NCBI GenBank assembly: GCA_958421945.1
Contig: CATZMZ010000009.1
Location: forward strand, 1 to 63,629
DNA: 63,629 bases
Reading direction: 5' to 3'
Origin: an uncultured Eubacteriales bacterium
Lineage (GTDB): Bacteria; Bacillota; Clostridia; Christensenellales; Borkfalkiaceae
The translations under genes were made by a program, and so were the position numbers. The notes beneath the pieces are model-generated. The model was not told the DNA's origin. It was given only the letters and a program-made list of their open reading frames with translations, and ran no database searches. Shown in pieces: positions 54,628-63,194 of this stretch; position 1 is the stretch's first letter; the number at the start of each line of letters is the position of its first letter.

Positions 54628-55869
54628 TTAATCGCCGGCAGAGCCCGTTTTAAGTTTTTCAAGTTCGCTTAAATAATCGATTTTAAGCGTTTTTAGCTCC
54701 TCGCCGATAGCAGCTATTTTTGAATTCCTTTCGTCCTCGCCGAGCGTCCCGTCAACGTAAATGCCGTCTATCTCGTCGTTTAAGGCGTTCTTTCTCTCTT
54801 CGTAATGCTTTTTTATCTTCTGCTTGGGCGTATCTTCTTTAACTCTCGACGCTTTCTTGTTTTTAAGCGTATCGATTAAAACCGCCACGACGACTATGAT
54901 ACCCGTAAGGGCGTAGGTTACGTAAGTAGAGTTCATATTCAGCTCGAATTTCGCAAGCACGAAGTTAAGACCGCTTCTGACGACGACGAGCATCATATTA
55001 CCGATAACCGAGCCTGCCACCGAAGCGACGCCGCCCGTTGCGCTCGTTCCACCGATATAAACACCTGCGATTGCGTCGAGTTCCATTCCGTTACCCGTCG
55101 CGGAAGCTACCGTCGTGAATGACGCCGCCCAGAAAATCCCCGCGATACCCGCGCCTATTCCGCTGAACACGTATGCGAGCATTTTATATTTATCGGTGTT
55201 TATACCCGAAAGTCTCGTCGCTTCCTCGTTACTTCCGATTGAAAGAATGTATCTTCCGATTTTGTTTTTGTATAACAGGTACATGCATACCAGCATTAAC
55301 CCGAGAACCCATACGAGTCCGATGGGGAATCCGTTGAGGTTGGAGAACGCCGAGTTAAACCACGTTCCGTTCGGGAAGAAAATGTTGGGAACGGCAACGA
55401 TAAGCGCGCTTAATCCTCTTGAAAGCATCATCGTGCCGAGCGTGGCGATAAATGCGGGAAGTTTAAGCTTTGCAACGAGAACTCCGTTCAAAAGACCGAA
55501 CAGTCCGCCGATAGCTATCATCATCGGAATGGTAAGCCACAACGCCATGCCTTTGGTGTAACAATGCCCCGCGACAACTGCGGACGCTATACACACCGTG
55601 CCGATTGAAAGATCGATTCCGCCGGTTGCGATAACGAACGTTACACCGAGTGCGAGAATCGCGTACGGTGCAAGACTCTGCGTCATACTTACTACGTTAT
55701 ATTTGCTGAAAAAGTTGGGGTTCAAAATGTAAAAGAGCAACGCCAGCGCAATAAGCGCGGCAAAAATTATGATATTCTGTTTGCCCTTGTTTACCGCAAC
55801 GTCTTTAGCTTTAATCGCCACTTTGCGTAACTTACGTGAAAAAGGTAGACCGAGTTTTTTAGTTTCCAT
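54628..55869 (-). CDS. ribose-type ABC permease with a charged C-terminal extension
   Basis: A 413-residue membrane permease of the RbsC class with about ten helices in residues 30-335. The conserved GGIDLSIG segment and 'GVYIGGTSATGGVASVAGSVIG' region match the family (split here as landmarks). The last ~75 residues (from KASRVKED) form a soluble, highly charged helical tail that typical RbsC proteins lack. It might contact the ATPase or a regulator. The ribosome site is GGAGGG. Confidence 0.9.
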   Translation of the reverse strand: METKKLGLPFSRKLRKVAIKAKDVAVNKGKQNIIIFAALIALALLFYILNPNFFSKYNVVSMTQSLAPYAILALGVTFVIATGGIDLSIGTVCIASAVVAGHCYTKGMALWLTIPMMIAIGGLFGLLNGVLVAKLKLPAFIATLGTMMLSRGLSALIVAVPNIFFPNGTWFNSAFSNLNGFPIGLVWVLGLMLVCMYLLYKNKIGRYILSIGSNEEATRLSGINTDKYKMLAYVFSGIGAGIAGIFWAASFTTVASATGNGMELDAIAGVYIGGTSATGGVASVAGSVIGNMMLVVVRSGLNFVLAKFELNMNSTYVTYALTGIIVVVAVLIDTLKNKKASRVKEDTPKQKIKKHYEERKNALNDEIDGIYVDGTLGEDERNSKIAAIGEELKTLKIDYLSELEKLKTGSAGD

Positions 55870-55908
55870 ATCATTTCCCTCCGACTTTTGTCGTTTAGAT
55901 TTTTTGTT

Positions 55909-57408
55909 TTACGCCGGCTGACGCATCGTGGCGTATTTCATTATTTCTTCCTGAGTAAGTCCTTCTATCGGAAGATTTGCCGTAATTCTCCCCTCGCACA
56001 TTACGATAACCCTGTCGCTGAGTCTTTGAATTTCGGAAAGTTCTGACGAAATCATTATTATCGATTTCCCCTGCGCCGCAATCTCCGCCATCAGGTCGTA
56101 CATCTCGCTTTTCGCGCCGATGTCTATTCCCCTTGTCGGCTCGTCGAAAATGAACACGTCACATTCTTTAAGCAACCATCTCGCAACGATAACTTTTTGT
56201 TGATTCCCGCCCGAAAGATTTTTCAGAAGCTGGTCCATCGAAGGAGTTTTCGTTTTAAGCTGTTTATTTTTTTCTTCCGCGGCGGCTTTGGCGGCGACAT
56301 CGTTTATCCAGCCGAAGTGAATGAAATTTTCCAACGATGCAATCACCGTGTTTTCGGTAACCGATTTGCCGAGCATCAGCCCGAACTGCTTGCGGTCCTC
56401 CGAAAGGTAACATATTCCGTGCTTAACAGCCACTTCGGGGGTTTTTACGTCCGTTTTTTCGCCGTTTATGAAAATTTCGCCGCTGTCGAACGGGTCTGCG
56501 CCGTAAATCGCTCTCGCAAGTTCCGTTCTGCCTGCACCCATAAGCCCCGCAAATCCGAGTATCTCGCCTTTCCTTAACGTAAAGCTGACGTCTTTAAGAG
56601 TTTTTCCGCTAACGATGTTTTTAGCTTCCAGAACCACGGGCGCGTCGTCGGGAACGAGACTTTTCTCTTTCTGTCCGCCGTAAACGACCCTTCCGACCAT
56701 CATTCTGACTATATCGTCTTTGGTTACGTCTTTCGTAAATTCAGTGCCGATATATTCGCCGTCCCTCATTACGGTAACCCTGTCCGATATGCGATTTATC
56801 TCGTCCATACGGTGCGAAATGTATATCATACCGATGTTTTTCTTTTTTAAGTCCTGCATTATGCGGAACAAATCCTCAACCTCCGGCTGAGTGAGCGCCG
56901 CAGTCGGCTCGTCTAAAATAAGCAGCTTGGATTCGTGCGAAACGGCTTTGGCGATTTCGACCATCTGCTGCTTACCGACGGTAAGCGAACCGAGCTTAAC
57001 CGACGGGTCGATGTTGATGCCTATGTGCTTAAACAGCTCCCGCGCGTCGGCTTCCATTTTCTTATCGTCGATAAAAATACCTTTCATCGGCTCTCTGCCG
57101 ATATAAATGTTCTGCGCCACCGTCAGGTGGTTCATCATGTTAAGCTCCTGATGGATAATATTGATACCCACCGCCTGTGATTCCGCAATAGACCCGAACT
57201 TAACCTTTTTGCCGAAGTATTCGATTTCGCCCGCATCGTAAGCGTGAATACCGCAAAGCACCTTCATTAACGTAGATTTGCCCGCGCCGTTTTCGCCCAT
57301 AAGAGCGTGAACTTCTCCGGAATAAAGGTCAAAATTAACGCCTTTCAAAGCGTGAACGCCTGAAAAACGTTTGTCAATACCCGTCATTTTTAAAATCAAT
57401 TCGCTCAT
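55909..57408 (-). CDS. ribose-type ABC ATPase with two nucleotide-binding domains
   Basis: A 499-residue double ATPase of the RbsA/MglA class. The first Walker A is GENGAGKST (38-46), the first Walker B is LLILDEPTAAL (near 160). The second domain has a degenerate Walker A GLMGAGRTE (near 290), the signature NLSGGNQQK (near 400) and VFIFDEPTRGID (near 430). The degenerate second site is normal for this family. It starts the operon, which has a promoter at 57475-57503. The ribosome site is weak. Confidence 0.94.
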   Translation of the reverse strand: MSELILKMTGIDKRFSGVHALKGVNFDLYSGEVHALMGENGAGKSTLMKVLCGIHAYDAGEIEYFGKKVKFGSIAESQAVGINIIHQELNMMNHLTVAQNIYIGREPMKGIFIDDKKMEADARELFKHIGINIDPSVKLGSLTVGKQQMVEIAKAVSHESKLLILDEPTAALTQPEVEDLFRIMQDLKKKNIGMIYISHRMDEINRISDRVTVMRDGEYIGTEFTKDVTKDDIVRMMVGRVVYGGQKEKSLVPDDAPVVLEAKNIVSGKTLKDVSFTLRKGEILGFAGLMGAGRTELARAIYGADPFDSGEIFINGEKTDVKTPEVAVKHGICYLSEDRKQFGLMLGKSVTENTVIASLENFIHFGWINDVAAKAAAEEKNKQLKTKTPSMDQLLKNLSGGNQQKVIVARWLLKECDVFIFDEPTRGIDIGAKSEMYDLMAEIAAQGKSIIMISSELSEIQRLSDRVIVMCEGRITANLPIEGLTQEEIMKYATMRQPA

Positions 57409-57474
57409 ATTTCAGTGTGCCTTATCATAGAATTACGTTCGTGGGAAAAGCCCGTTTCCCCCACCTGCCTCTTT

Positions 57475-57503
57475 ATTATCTCAACTTTCAATTACAATTT
57501 CAA
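57475..57503 (-). promoter_or_regulatory. promoter of the ribose-type importer operon
   Basis: TTGAAA (57498-57503), a 17-base spacer and GATAAT (57475-57480) on the minus strand, about 70 bases before the ATPase gene. It lies in the 246-base gap shared with the divergent regulator. Confidence 0.65.
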
Positions 57504-57628
57504 GTCATATACTTGCTGTTTTTCGTGAGCAATAAAATCCTATTTTTTCCCTTTTTTGCCCCCTTTATACCTGTTTTTTTTCGCTTTTTTTGAAGAATTT
57601 ACCGTAAAATATTGTTTTTTCTCACCGC

Positions 57629-57650
57629 CTATGTTATTATAATAACATAG
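57629..57650. promoter_or_regulatory. 22-bp perfect palindrome over the regulator's -10 box
   Basis: CTATGTTATTAT and its mirror form a perfect 22-base palindrome, and TATAAT (57638-57643) lies at its centre. It is 5 bases before the first ATG of the AraC-type gene. Such a placement suits an autoregulatory operator for a dimeric repressor, or an accident of AT-richness. Confidence 0.6.
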
Positions 57651-57654
57651 AGAT

Positions 57655-58611
57655 ATGATAATGGCGGAAGCTTTCGGCTTTTTATCGATTCGCTTTCGCC
57701 TCGGACAACGGGAAAATATGATAGTTAATCACAGACGCAACAGCGACGAAAGGCAGCATTACCTGCTTGAAAATCACTATACCTTTAAATTGAAACCTCG
57801 GCTCTTATACGTCGGCTCGCTCGATAAAAACGGCGGCTGGACCGAAGAACCGCATTCCCACGATTGCCTCGAAATTATTTTTATTACCGACGGCAAAGGT
57901 AACGTTACCGTGGACGGCAAAACCTTTTCGGTTAAAAAGGGCGATTTGATTATTTACAATATGGGCGTAACGCATTACGAGAAAAGCAACGAGAAAGACC
58001 CCATGGAAAGTCTTTTCTTTGCTTGCGATAAGCTCCAGATAACGAATTTCCCGCCTAACAACCTGTTACCCGATTACTGCGACCCCGTTTTTCATACGGA
58101 GGAAATGTACACCTATTTTTATAAGTATTTTATGACGCTTATCACGGAATTTAAGCAGAAAGAACGGTTTTATAAGGAAATTTGTCAGAACGTTTTGAAA
58201 ACGCTCGTTATGTATATTTTCCGCCTGATTAGCCGAACGATGGATGCGCCTTCCCTGCTCGACAGCAGCCTTACGCTCGAACCCGTTCTCGCTTATATCG
58301 ACGCTAATTATACGCGTAAACTTACTCTCGACGAAATCGCAGAACAGTGTTATATGAGTAAATATCACCTTTCGCATACGTTTACACGCGTTCACGGCGT
58401 TAGTATAGGTAAATACATTCTGAACAAAAAAATCGAAGAATCCAAATTGATGCTGACCAAATCCAAAACCTCGGTTGCCGACATTGCCGAAAGTCTCGGC
58501 TTTGACGATACGAGTTATTATTGTCGCGTTTTCAAAAAAAGCGTAGGGATAACGCCGTCGGCGTACCGCAAAAGAAGCGTAATTATAGCTATCCCCTCCC
58601 CGAAAAATTGA
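57655..58611 (+). CDS. AraC-family regulator beside the ribose-type importer
   Basis: A 318-residue regulator. A cupin sensor lies at about 60-165 (WTEEPHSHDCLEIIFITDGK, with the His pair typical of the fold), and two HTH units occupy the C-terminal ~100 residues (LTLDEIAEQCYMSKYHLSHTF and SVADIAESLGFDDTSYYCRVF). It probably controls the divergent importer. Two starts are possible: ATG at 57655, 11 bases after a TATAAT with no ribosome site, or ATG at 57718 with a weak GGGA. The second would give 297 residues and fits homologues better at the N-terminus. Confidence 0.9.
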   Translation: MIMAEAFGFLSIRFRLGQRENMIVNHRRNSDERQHYLLENHYTFKLKPRLLYVGSLDKNGGWTEEPHSHDCLEIIFITDGKGNVTVDGKTFSVKKGDLIIYNMGVTHYEKSNEKDPMESLFFACDKLQITNFPPNNLLPDYCDPVFHTEEMYTYFYKYFMTLITEFKQKERFYKEICQNVLKTLVMYIFRLISRTMDAPSLLDSSLTLEPVLAYIDANYTRKLTLDEIAEQCYMSKYHLSHTFTRVHGVSIGKYILNKKIEESKLMLTKSKTSVADIAESLGFDDTSYYCRVFKKSVGITPSAYRKRSVIIAIPSPKN

Positions 58612-58732
58612 ATAATCGTTATGTAAATCGTTCACGTTTCGCCACGTTTCTTGTCGGACTATTTAGCAATTTCGTTTCGCCTTTACGTCAAAATTTAACA
58701 ATGTAACGAATAAGTTTAACTTGTTTTTTGTT

Positions 58733-58756
58733 TTGCCCGTTTTTATTAACGGGCAA
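58733..58756 (+). terminator. terminator of the AraC-type gene
   Basis: A perfect 9-bp stem (TTGCCCGTT and its complement) followed by TTTTTT, about 120 bases after the stop at 58611. Confidence 0.85.
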
Positions 58757-58811
58757 TTTTTTACGTCATTGCGGACGCCTTTAACGTGCCTTTCTTAACG
58801 CGCAACGTTTT

Positions 58812-58985
58812 TATGTCATTGCGAGGAGCGTAGCGACGTGGCAATCTCCGCGGCAGCGACTATATCTCAATCCTTACGGCTTTCCGACCACCCCGACGGA
58901 TTACGTAAGAATCTCAAACCCCCACCATGTCATTGCGAGGAGCGTAGCGACGTGGCAATCTCCGCGGCAGCGACTATATATTTAA
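58812..58985 (+). repeat. two tandem copies of the ~114-bp dispersed repeat
   Basis: The ATTGCGAGGAGCGTAGCGAC core begins at 58818 and 58932, again 114 bases apart and in the same orientation as the copies at 53 kb. The second unit is cut short after CGACTATAT at about 58980. Confidence 0.92.
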
Positions 58986-59240
58986 CCTTAGTAAAATCCC
59001 CTTAATGAATAAGGGATTATAGGGGTTTCGAGGAGTTTTCAGGGTAAAAGGTTTTAAGTGGCAAGGACGGAATTTAAAAACTGTCCCTACCTCTTGCAAT
59101 AAAATTATAAAAAAAGGAATATATTATAATGCTGCCGCGTAGATTACCACGTCAAGGCTTACGCCTTTCCTCGTAATAACGTAAAAAGATACTTCGTAAG
59201 CCGGTCCAAAAAGCACATATCAGTATGACAGGATAAAAAA
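58986..59240. repeat. degenerate repeat region with one inverted copy
   Basis: No gene was found. Bases 59127-59181 read in reverse complement as ATTACGAGGAAAGG...GACGTGGTAATCTACGCGG, a diverged, inverted copy of the dispersed repeat. A short repeat, AAAATCCCCTTA-x-GAATAAGGG, occurs near 58993 and again near 59242. Confidence 0.65.
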
Positions 59241-59271
59241 ATAAAATCCCCTTAAAGAATAAGGGGGTTTT
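59241..59271 (-). terminator. secondary terminator-like hairpin
   Basis: AAAATCCCCTTA pairs with TAAGGGGGTTTTA across a 5-base loop, with A/T tracts on both sides. It is a backup terminator for rplL or the mark of a repeat copy. Confidence 0.5.
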
Positions 59272-59306
59272 AAATAATTAAGTCGTGTTTTTTCTGTTTT
59301 TTAACA

Positions 59307-59334
59307 AAAAAACTGCCGAGTCGGGCAGTTTTTT
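59307..59334 (-). terminator. terminator of the rplJ-rplL unit
   Basis: AAACTGCC pairs with GGCAGTTT around a short loop and is followed by a run of T residues on the minus strand, about 30 bases past the rplL stop. This closes the unit, so rpoBC cannot be reached by readthrough. Confidence 0.88.
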
Positions 59335-59361
59335 GTTTTTGTTTTCAGTTGTTCCGAAAAA

Positions 59362-59736
59362 TTATTCGGCAACAGCGGTTGCGCCCGCTTCCTTGAACTG
59401 AGCAACGATTTTGTCAGCTTCTTCCTTGGGAACGTTCTCTTTGATAACCTTGCCGGCTTCCGCCATAGCTTTGGACTCTACAAGACCAAGTCCGGTTACT
59501 TCTTTAACAACCTTGATTACGCCGATTTTGTTTGCGCCAACTTCTTTCAACACTACGTTGAATTCGGTCTTTTCTTCGGCAGCGGGTGCAGCAGCCGCAG
59601 CAGCGGGTGCAGCAGCAACAGCTACGGGAGCAGCTGCGCTTACGCCGAATTCTTCTTCTAACGCCTTAACGAGTTCGTTAAGCTCTAAAACCGTCATACC
59701 TTTTACTTCTTCTATCATCTTATTGATATCAGCCAT
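59362..59736 (-). CDS. rplL: 50S ribosomal protein L7/L12
   Basis: A 124-residue stalk protein that recruits translation factors. It shows the N-terminal dimer helix (MADINKMIEEVKGMTVLELN), an Ala-rich hinge and the C-terminal factor-binding domain (GANKIGVIKVVKEVTGLGL). The start is the ATG at 59736 with GGAGG upstream; the longer version begins inside the ribosome site. It is normally followed by rpoB, which here is ~35 kb away. Confidence 0.98.
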   Translation of the reverse strand: MADINKMIEEVKGMTVLELNELVKALEEEFGVSAAAPVAVAAAPAAAAAAPAAEEKTEFNVVLKEVGANKIGVIKVVKEVTGLGLVESKAMAEAGKVIKENVPKEEADKIVAQFKEAGATAVAE

Positions 59737-59797
59737 TTTCTTATCCTCCAAATAATCTGTTTTTAATTTTTAATTAGATTTTTTATTTTTTTAATAA

Positions 59798-60319
59798 TTA
59801 CGCTTTCTTTTCAGCGATTTGGTTAAGCGCAATAACCAAGCCTCTCGGAATTGCCGAGAGAACGCCCGCAAATTTGCTGATGGGCGATTGTAAAGAGCCG
59901 AGCATCTTTGCAATAAGTTCTTCTTTCGAAGGCATCGTTGCGAGAGCTTTAACTCCTGCGGCGTCGATTTTAGTACCGTCAACGTAGCCGCTTTTGATTT
60001 CAAACTTACTATCGAACTTTTTGGAAGCGTCTAAAATAATTTTGGACGCACCCGTTTCATCCGTGCCGAAAGCAACGGAAGTAGGACCGTTAAGGTCGTC
60101 GTCAAACTCAGTGATGCCGAGTTCGTGAAGGGCGTATCTGATAAGGGTGTTTTTATAAACCTTATACTCGACGTTGCTCTTTCTGAACGCGCGGCGCAGT
60201 TCCGTATCTTCCGCAACGGTAAGTCCGCACGATTTAACGAAAACTATCGACTTTGCCTGCTCGAATTTAGCTTTAATCTCTTGGGAAACTTCTTTTCTTT
60301 GTTCCTGACTTGCCGACAT
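59798..60319 (-). CDS. rplJ: 50S ribosomal protein L10
   Basis: A 173-residue stalk base protein that binds L7/L12 dimers through its C-terminal helix. The family start (MSASQEQRKEVSQEIKAKFE) and AFRKSNVEYKVYKNTL are clear. The ATG at 60319 has a strong GGAGG; the 53-residue in-frame extension is the leader RNA and not protein. Expression is governed by the L10 leader upstream. Confidence 0.97.
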   Translation of the reverse strand: MSASQEQRKEVSQEIKAKFEQAKSIVFVKSCGLTVAEDTELRRAFRKSNVEYKVYKNTLIRYALHELGITEFDDDLNGPTSVAFGTDETGASKIILDASKKFDSKFEIKSGYVDGTKIDAAGVKALATMPSKEELIAKMLGSLQSPISKFAGVLSAIPRGLVIALNQIAEKKA

Positions 60320-60343
60320 TTTGTTACCTCCTTTTAATAAATG

Positions 60344-60515
60344 AAAACGCCCTCGAACCCGAACGGAAACGAGGGCATTTATGAACAAATCAATCGTACC
60401 GAAAGAAAAACTCCTTCGGAACGGACGTTCGATACGCCGTAATAATCCGCCTCGGTTGGTCTTTGGATTTCTCCGCAAGTTAGCACCTACTGTCTTGGGC
60501 TATTAAGTTTTACCG
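60344..60515 (-). ncRNA. L10 leader RNA with attenuator
   Basis: The ~170-base leader between the promoter and rplJ has the conserved AAGACAGTAGGTG start and a late hairpin (GCCCTCG with CGAGGGC, 60349-60376) followed by a T-run. This matches the L10 leader family of Bacillota, where L10 or its L12 complex binds the RNA and represses rplJL. The identification is from sequence appearance. Confidence 0.85.
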
Positions 60516-60519
60516 TGTT

Positions 60520-60548
60520 ATATTAACACATTAAAAAATTTTTGTCAA
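60520..60548 (-). promoter_or_regulatory. rplJ-rplL promoter
   Basis: TTGACA (60543-60548), a 17-base spacer and TAATAT (60520-60525) on the minus strand, just past the rplA stop. Confidence 0.85.
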
Positions 60549-60556
60549 GCGAAAAA

Positions 60557-61243
60557 TTACATTTTAGCGGCAATTTTAACGCCGGGACCCATCGTGCTGG
60601 CGATTGCGACGCTTTTAACGTACTGTCCTTTCGCCGCAGCGGGCTTCGCCTTAACGATTGCTTCCATAAGCGCGTCGTAGTTCTCTCTGATTTTTTCTTT
60701 ACCGAAAGACTTTTTGCCGATAGCGCAGTGGATAATCGCGTTTTTATCAAGTCTGTACTCGACCTTACCGGCTTTGGTATCCTTAATCGCCTTTTCGACG
60801 TCCATGGTAACCGTTCCGGATTTCGGGTTAGGCATTAAGCCCTTAGGACCTAAAACCTTACCGATACGACCGACCAAACCCATCATGTCGGGGGTGGTGA
60901 TAATAACGTCGTAATCGAACCAGTTTTCCGTCTGAATTTTCTGAATCATATCTTCTGCGCCTACGAAATCCGCGCCTGCAGCCTTAGCCTGATCGGCTTT
61001 TTCGCCCTTTGCGAGAACGAGAACTCTGACGTTTTTGCCCGTTCCGTTGGGGAGAACGAGAACGCCTCTGACTTGCTGGTCTGCCTGCTTGGGGTCAACG
61101 CCTAAGCGAACGTGAAGCTCGATTGTTTCGTCGAATTTCGCTTTTGCGGAATCGAGAACAAGGCTAACCGCTTCGTCGGCGTCGTAAAGCTTTGCAGATT
61201 CGATATTTTTTGCGCTATCAATATATTTTTTACCGTGTTTCAT
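60557..61243 (-). CDS. rplA: 50S ribosomal protein L1
   Basis: A 228-residue 23S-binding protein of the mobile L1 stalk. MKHGKKYIDSAKNIE at the start, GLMPNPKSGTV in the middle and VAIASTMGPGVKI at the end are typical. The ATG at 61243 has GGGAGG upstream. It is cotranscribed with rplK. Confidence 0.98.
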   Translation of the reverse strand: MKHGKKYIDSAKNIESAKLYDADEAVSLVLDSAKAKFDETIELHVRLGVDPKQADQQVRGVLVLPNGTGKNVRVLVLAKGEKADQAKAAGADFVGAEDMIQKIQTENWFDYDVIITTPDMMGLVGRIGKVLGPKGLMPNPKSGTVTMDVEKAIKDTKAGKVEYRLDKNAIIHCAIGKKSFGKEKIRENYDALMEAIVKAKPAAAKGQYVKSVAIASTMGPGVKIAAKM

Positions 61244-61298
61244 AATAATAATTACCTCCCGTGGTGCGTTCGGGGAAAATCCCCCTCCCACGTAATCC

Positions 61299-61724
61299 TT
61301 AATCTACGACTTCGATACCCATACTTCTGGCAGTGCCTGCAATCATGCTGGCAGCCGCTTCGAGAGTGTTGGCATTGAGGTCGGGCATTTTGGTTTTAGC
61401 TATTTCTTCTACTTGCGCTTTGGTTATTTTAGCGACTTTATTCTTGTTAGGCGCAGCGCTTGCCGTTTCGATACCGCAAGCCTTTTTGATAAGGACGGGC
61501 GCAGGCGGCGTTTTAAGAATAAACGTAAAAGAGCGGTCCTGATAAATCGTCATAACGACAGGAATAATCAAGCCGACTTGGTCCTGAGTTTTGGCGTTAA
61601 ATTCCTTGGTAAAGCCGGGAATATTGATACCGTGCGGACCTAATGTCGAGCCGACGGGCGGACCTGGGGTTGCCTTGCCCGCGGGCAACTGAAGCTTTAC
61701 TATTGCTGTAACTTTTTTTGCCAT
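61299..61724 (-). CDS. rplK: 50S ribosomal protein L11
   Basis: A 141-residue protein of the GTPase-associated centre. The Pro-rich KLQLPAGKATPGPPVGSTLG and the C-terminal RNA-binding half are intact. The ATG at 61724 has a GGAGG site. The 175-base gap to nusG has a CGCAGG/CCTGCG hairpin and a possible GATAAT but no sure promoter. Confidence 0.98.
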   Translation of the reverse strand: MAKKVTAIVKLQLPAGKATPGPPVGSTLGPHGINIPGFTKEFNAKTQDQVGLIIPVVMTIYQDRSFTFILKTPPAPVLIKKACGIETASAAPNKNKVAKITKAQVEEIAKTKMPDLNANTLEAAASMIAGTARSMGIEVVD

Positions 61725-61898
61725 AATTGTATCCTCCATAACGTGGTGATATCGTCGCGCCAGTGTAAAAATTTAACCGCGACTCCCACTACCTTCTATA
61801 TTATCGCAGGGCAATTTGCCTGCGAATATACGCGTAAAAATTAAAAATATTAACCTTTATATAACAAATCCGAACTGATTTTTCGGATAAAATCCCGC

Positions 61899-62441
61899 TT
61901 AAACGCCTTCCTTCACGTCGGATGCGACCTTTTTAACCTGAACGAAATCGACCTCGACGTCGGTATTTCTGCCGAACATTTCCACGTTGACCTTAATTTT
62001 CTGCGTGGAATCGTTGACCTCGATAACCTTACCGATGAACGATTCGAGCGGACCGGAGATAATCTGAACCTCGTCGCCGACATCCGCGGGTTTTTCGAGC
62101 GCGACCTTTATAAGCCCCATTCTCGCGACCTCGGCATCGGTTAAAGGAAGGGGTCTGCCCTGCGGGCCGACGAAACCGGTAACGCCCCTCGTGTTGGTAA
62201 CGAGATACCAAATATCGTTACTGTAAATCATTTTAAGGAAAACGTAACAAGGAAATTTTTTGCGTTCCACGACTTTTTTCTTACCGTTAGCCTTTTCCTC
62301 GAGCGTTTCCTCGGTAGGAATCTGAATTTCGCAGATTTTATCCTGTAAATTATTGTTTTCGATAAGTTTTTCAAGAGAGTCCTTCACCATCGCTTCGTAG
62401 CCGGAGTAAGTGTGAATGACGTACCATTTAGCTTCTTCCAC
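61899..62441 (-). CDS. nusG: transcription elongation/termination factor NusG
   Basis: A 180-residue protein with the N-terminal NGN domain (KWYVIHTYSGYEAMVKD) that binds RNA polymerase, and a C-terminal KOW domain (GDEVQIISGPLESFIGKVIE) that contacts Rho or the ribosome. It lies 10 bases downstream of secE, which is the standard order. Confidence 0.98.
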   Translation of the reverse strand: MEEAKWYVIHTYSGYEAMVKDSLEKLIENNNLQDKICEIQIPTEETLEEKANGKKKVVERKKFPCYVFLKMIYSNDIWYLVTNTRGVTGFVGPQGRPLPLTDAEVARMGLIKVALEKPADVGDEVQIISGPLESFIGKVIEVNDSTQKIKVNVEMFGRNTDVEVDFVQVKKVASDVKEGV

Positions 62442-62451
62442 GATAAAACTC

Positions 62452-62760
62452 CTATGTTCTCGGCGCGATAAGCTTAAGCAATTCCATAAGACCCGAATCG
62501 AACGCGGTAATAACCACTAAAAAAGCAAGCACGACGACGAGAACGACGCCGGTTTTTTTAACGACCTTGGGAAAAGAGGGCCAGCTGACCTTTTTAAGCT
62601 CGGAAAAAACGTCTTTGATTTTAAGGCCGATCCTTTTAAAGAAATTCGGCTTACCGCTTTTCTTCTTAGATTTTTTAACCTGCTTGGAATTATCGGTTTT
62701 TTCGACTTTTTCGGTAGTTTCGGGAATGAAACCGCCTTTCATCTCGTTATTTTTATCCAT
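62452..62760 (-). CDS. secE: preprotein translocase subunit SecE
   Basis: A 102-residue membrane protein. It has a long basic N-terminal part, the amphipathic SELKKVSWPSFPKV helix and one membrane helix (VVLVVVLAFLVVITAF), the usual single-helix form of Gram-positive SecE. It clamps SecY in the export channel. It sits between rpmG and nusG. Confidence 0.96.
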   Translation of the reverse strand: MDKNNEMKGGFIPETTEKVEKTDNSKQVKKSKKKSGKPNFFKRIGLKIKDVFSELKKVSWPSFPKVVKKTGVVLVVVLAFLVVITAFDSGLMELLKLIAPRT

Positions 62761-62813
62761 TATAACACCCCTTGCCCTGCATCCCCGAGAACGGGAATCG
62801 GAAAAATTCCAAA

Positions 62814-62978
62814 TTATTTCGCTTCTTTGTGAGCGGTATGCTTTTTGCAGAATTTACAATATTTAGACATTTCGAGTCTTTCGGTATCGTTCTTTTTGTT
62901 TTTGAAAGTATCGTAATTTCTCTGCTTGCATTCCGTACACGCCAAAGTTATTTTCACTCTATTACCTTTTGCAGCCAT
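62814..62978 (-). CDS. rpmG: 50S ribosomal protein L33
   Basis: A 54-residue protein. It has two CxxC pairs (CTEC and CKFC), so it is the zinc-containing form. MAAKGNRVKITLACTECKQR and KYCKFCKKHTAHKEAK are typical. The start is the ATG at 62978 with GGAAGG upstream; the longer in-frame version is not real. It heads the operon that runs to rplA. Confidence 0.97.
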   Translation of the reverse strand: MAAKGNRVKITLACTECKQRNYDTFKNKKNDTERLEMSKYCKFCKKHTAHKEAK

Positions 62979-63030
62979 AATGCACCTTCCGAACATGAAA
63001 AAATTAACACCCCTTTCGAGATGCTGATTT

Positions 63031-63059
63031 ATTTTACCATTTACGGCAAGAAATGTCAA
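63031..63059 (-). promoter_or_regulatory. promoter of the rpmG-secE-nusG-rplK-rplA operon
   Basis: TTGACA (63054-63059), a 17-base spacer and TAAAAT (63031-63036) on the minus strand, about 50 bases before rpmG. Confidence 0.85.
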
Positions 63060-63194
63060 GGTTTTTGTATGTATTTTTAAAACTTTTTGCAATAAAGGTG
63101 GCAAATCTGCAAAAAAGCGACAGTCTGGGCTAGTTAGCCAAGCTCTGCCTGTCAAAAACGCTCTTATCATTCCGCGTTTTAACGCTGATTATAT

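Noticed and set aside
60320..60478. 53-residue N-terminal extension of L10
   Set aside because: It is translated leader RNA; the ATG at 60319 with GGAGG begins the normal L10 sequence.
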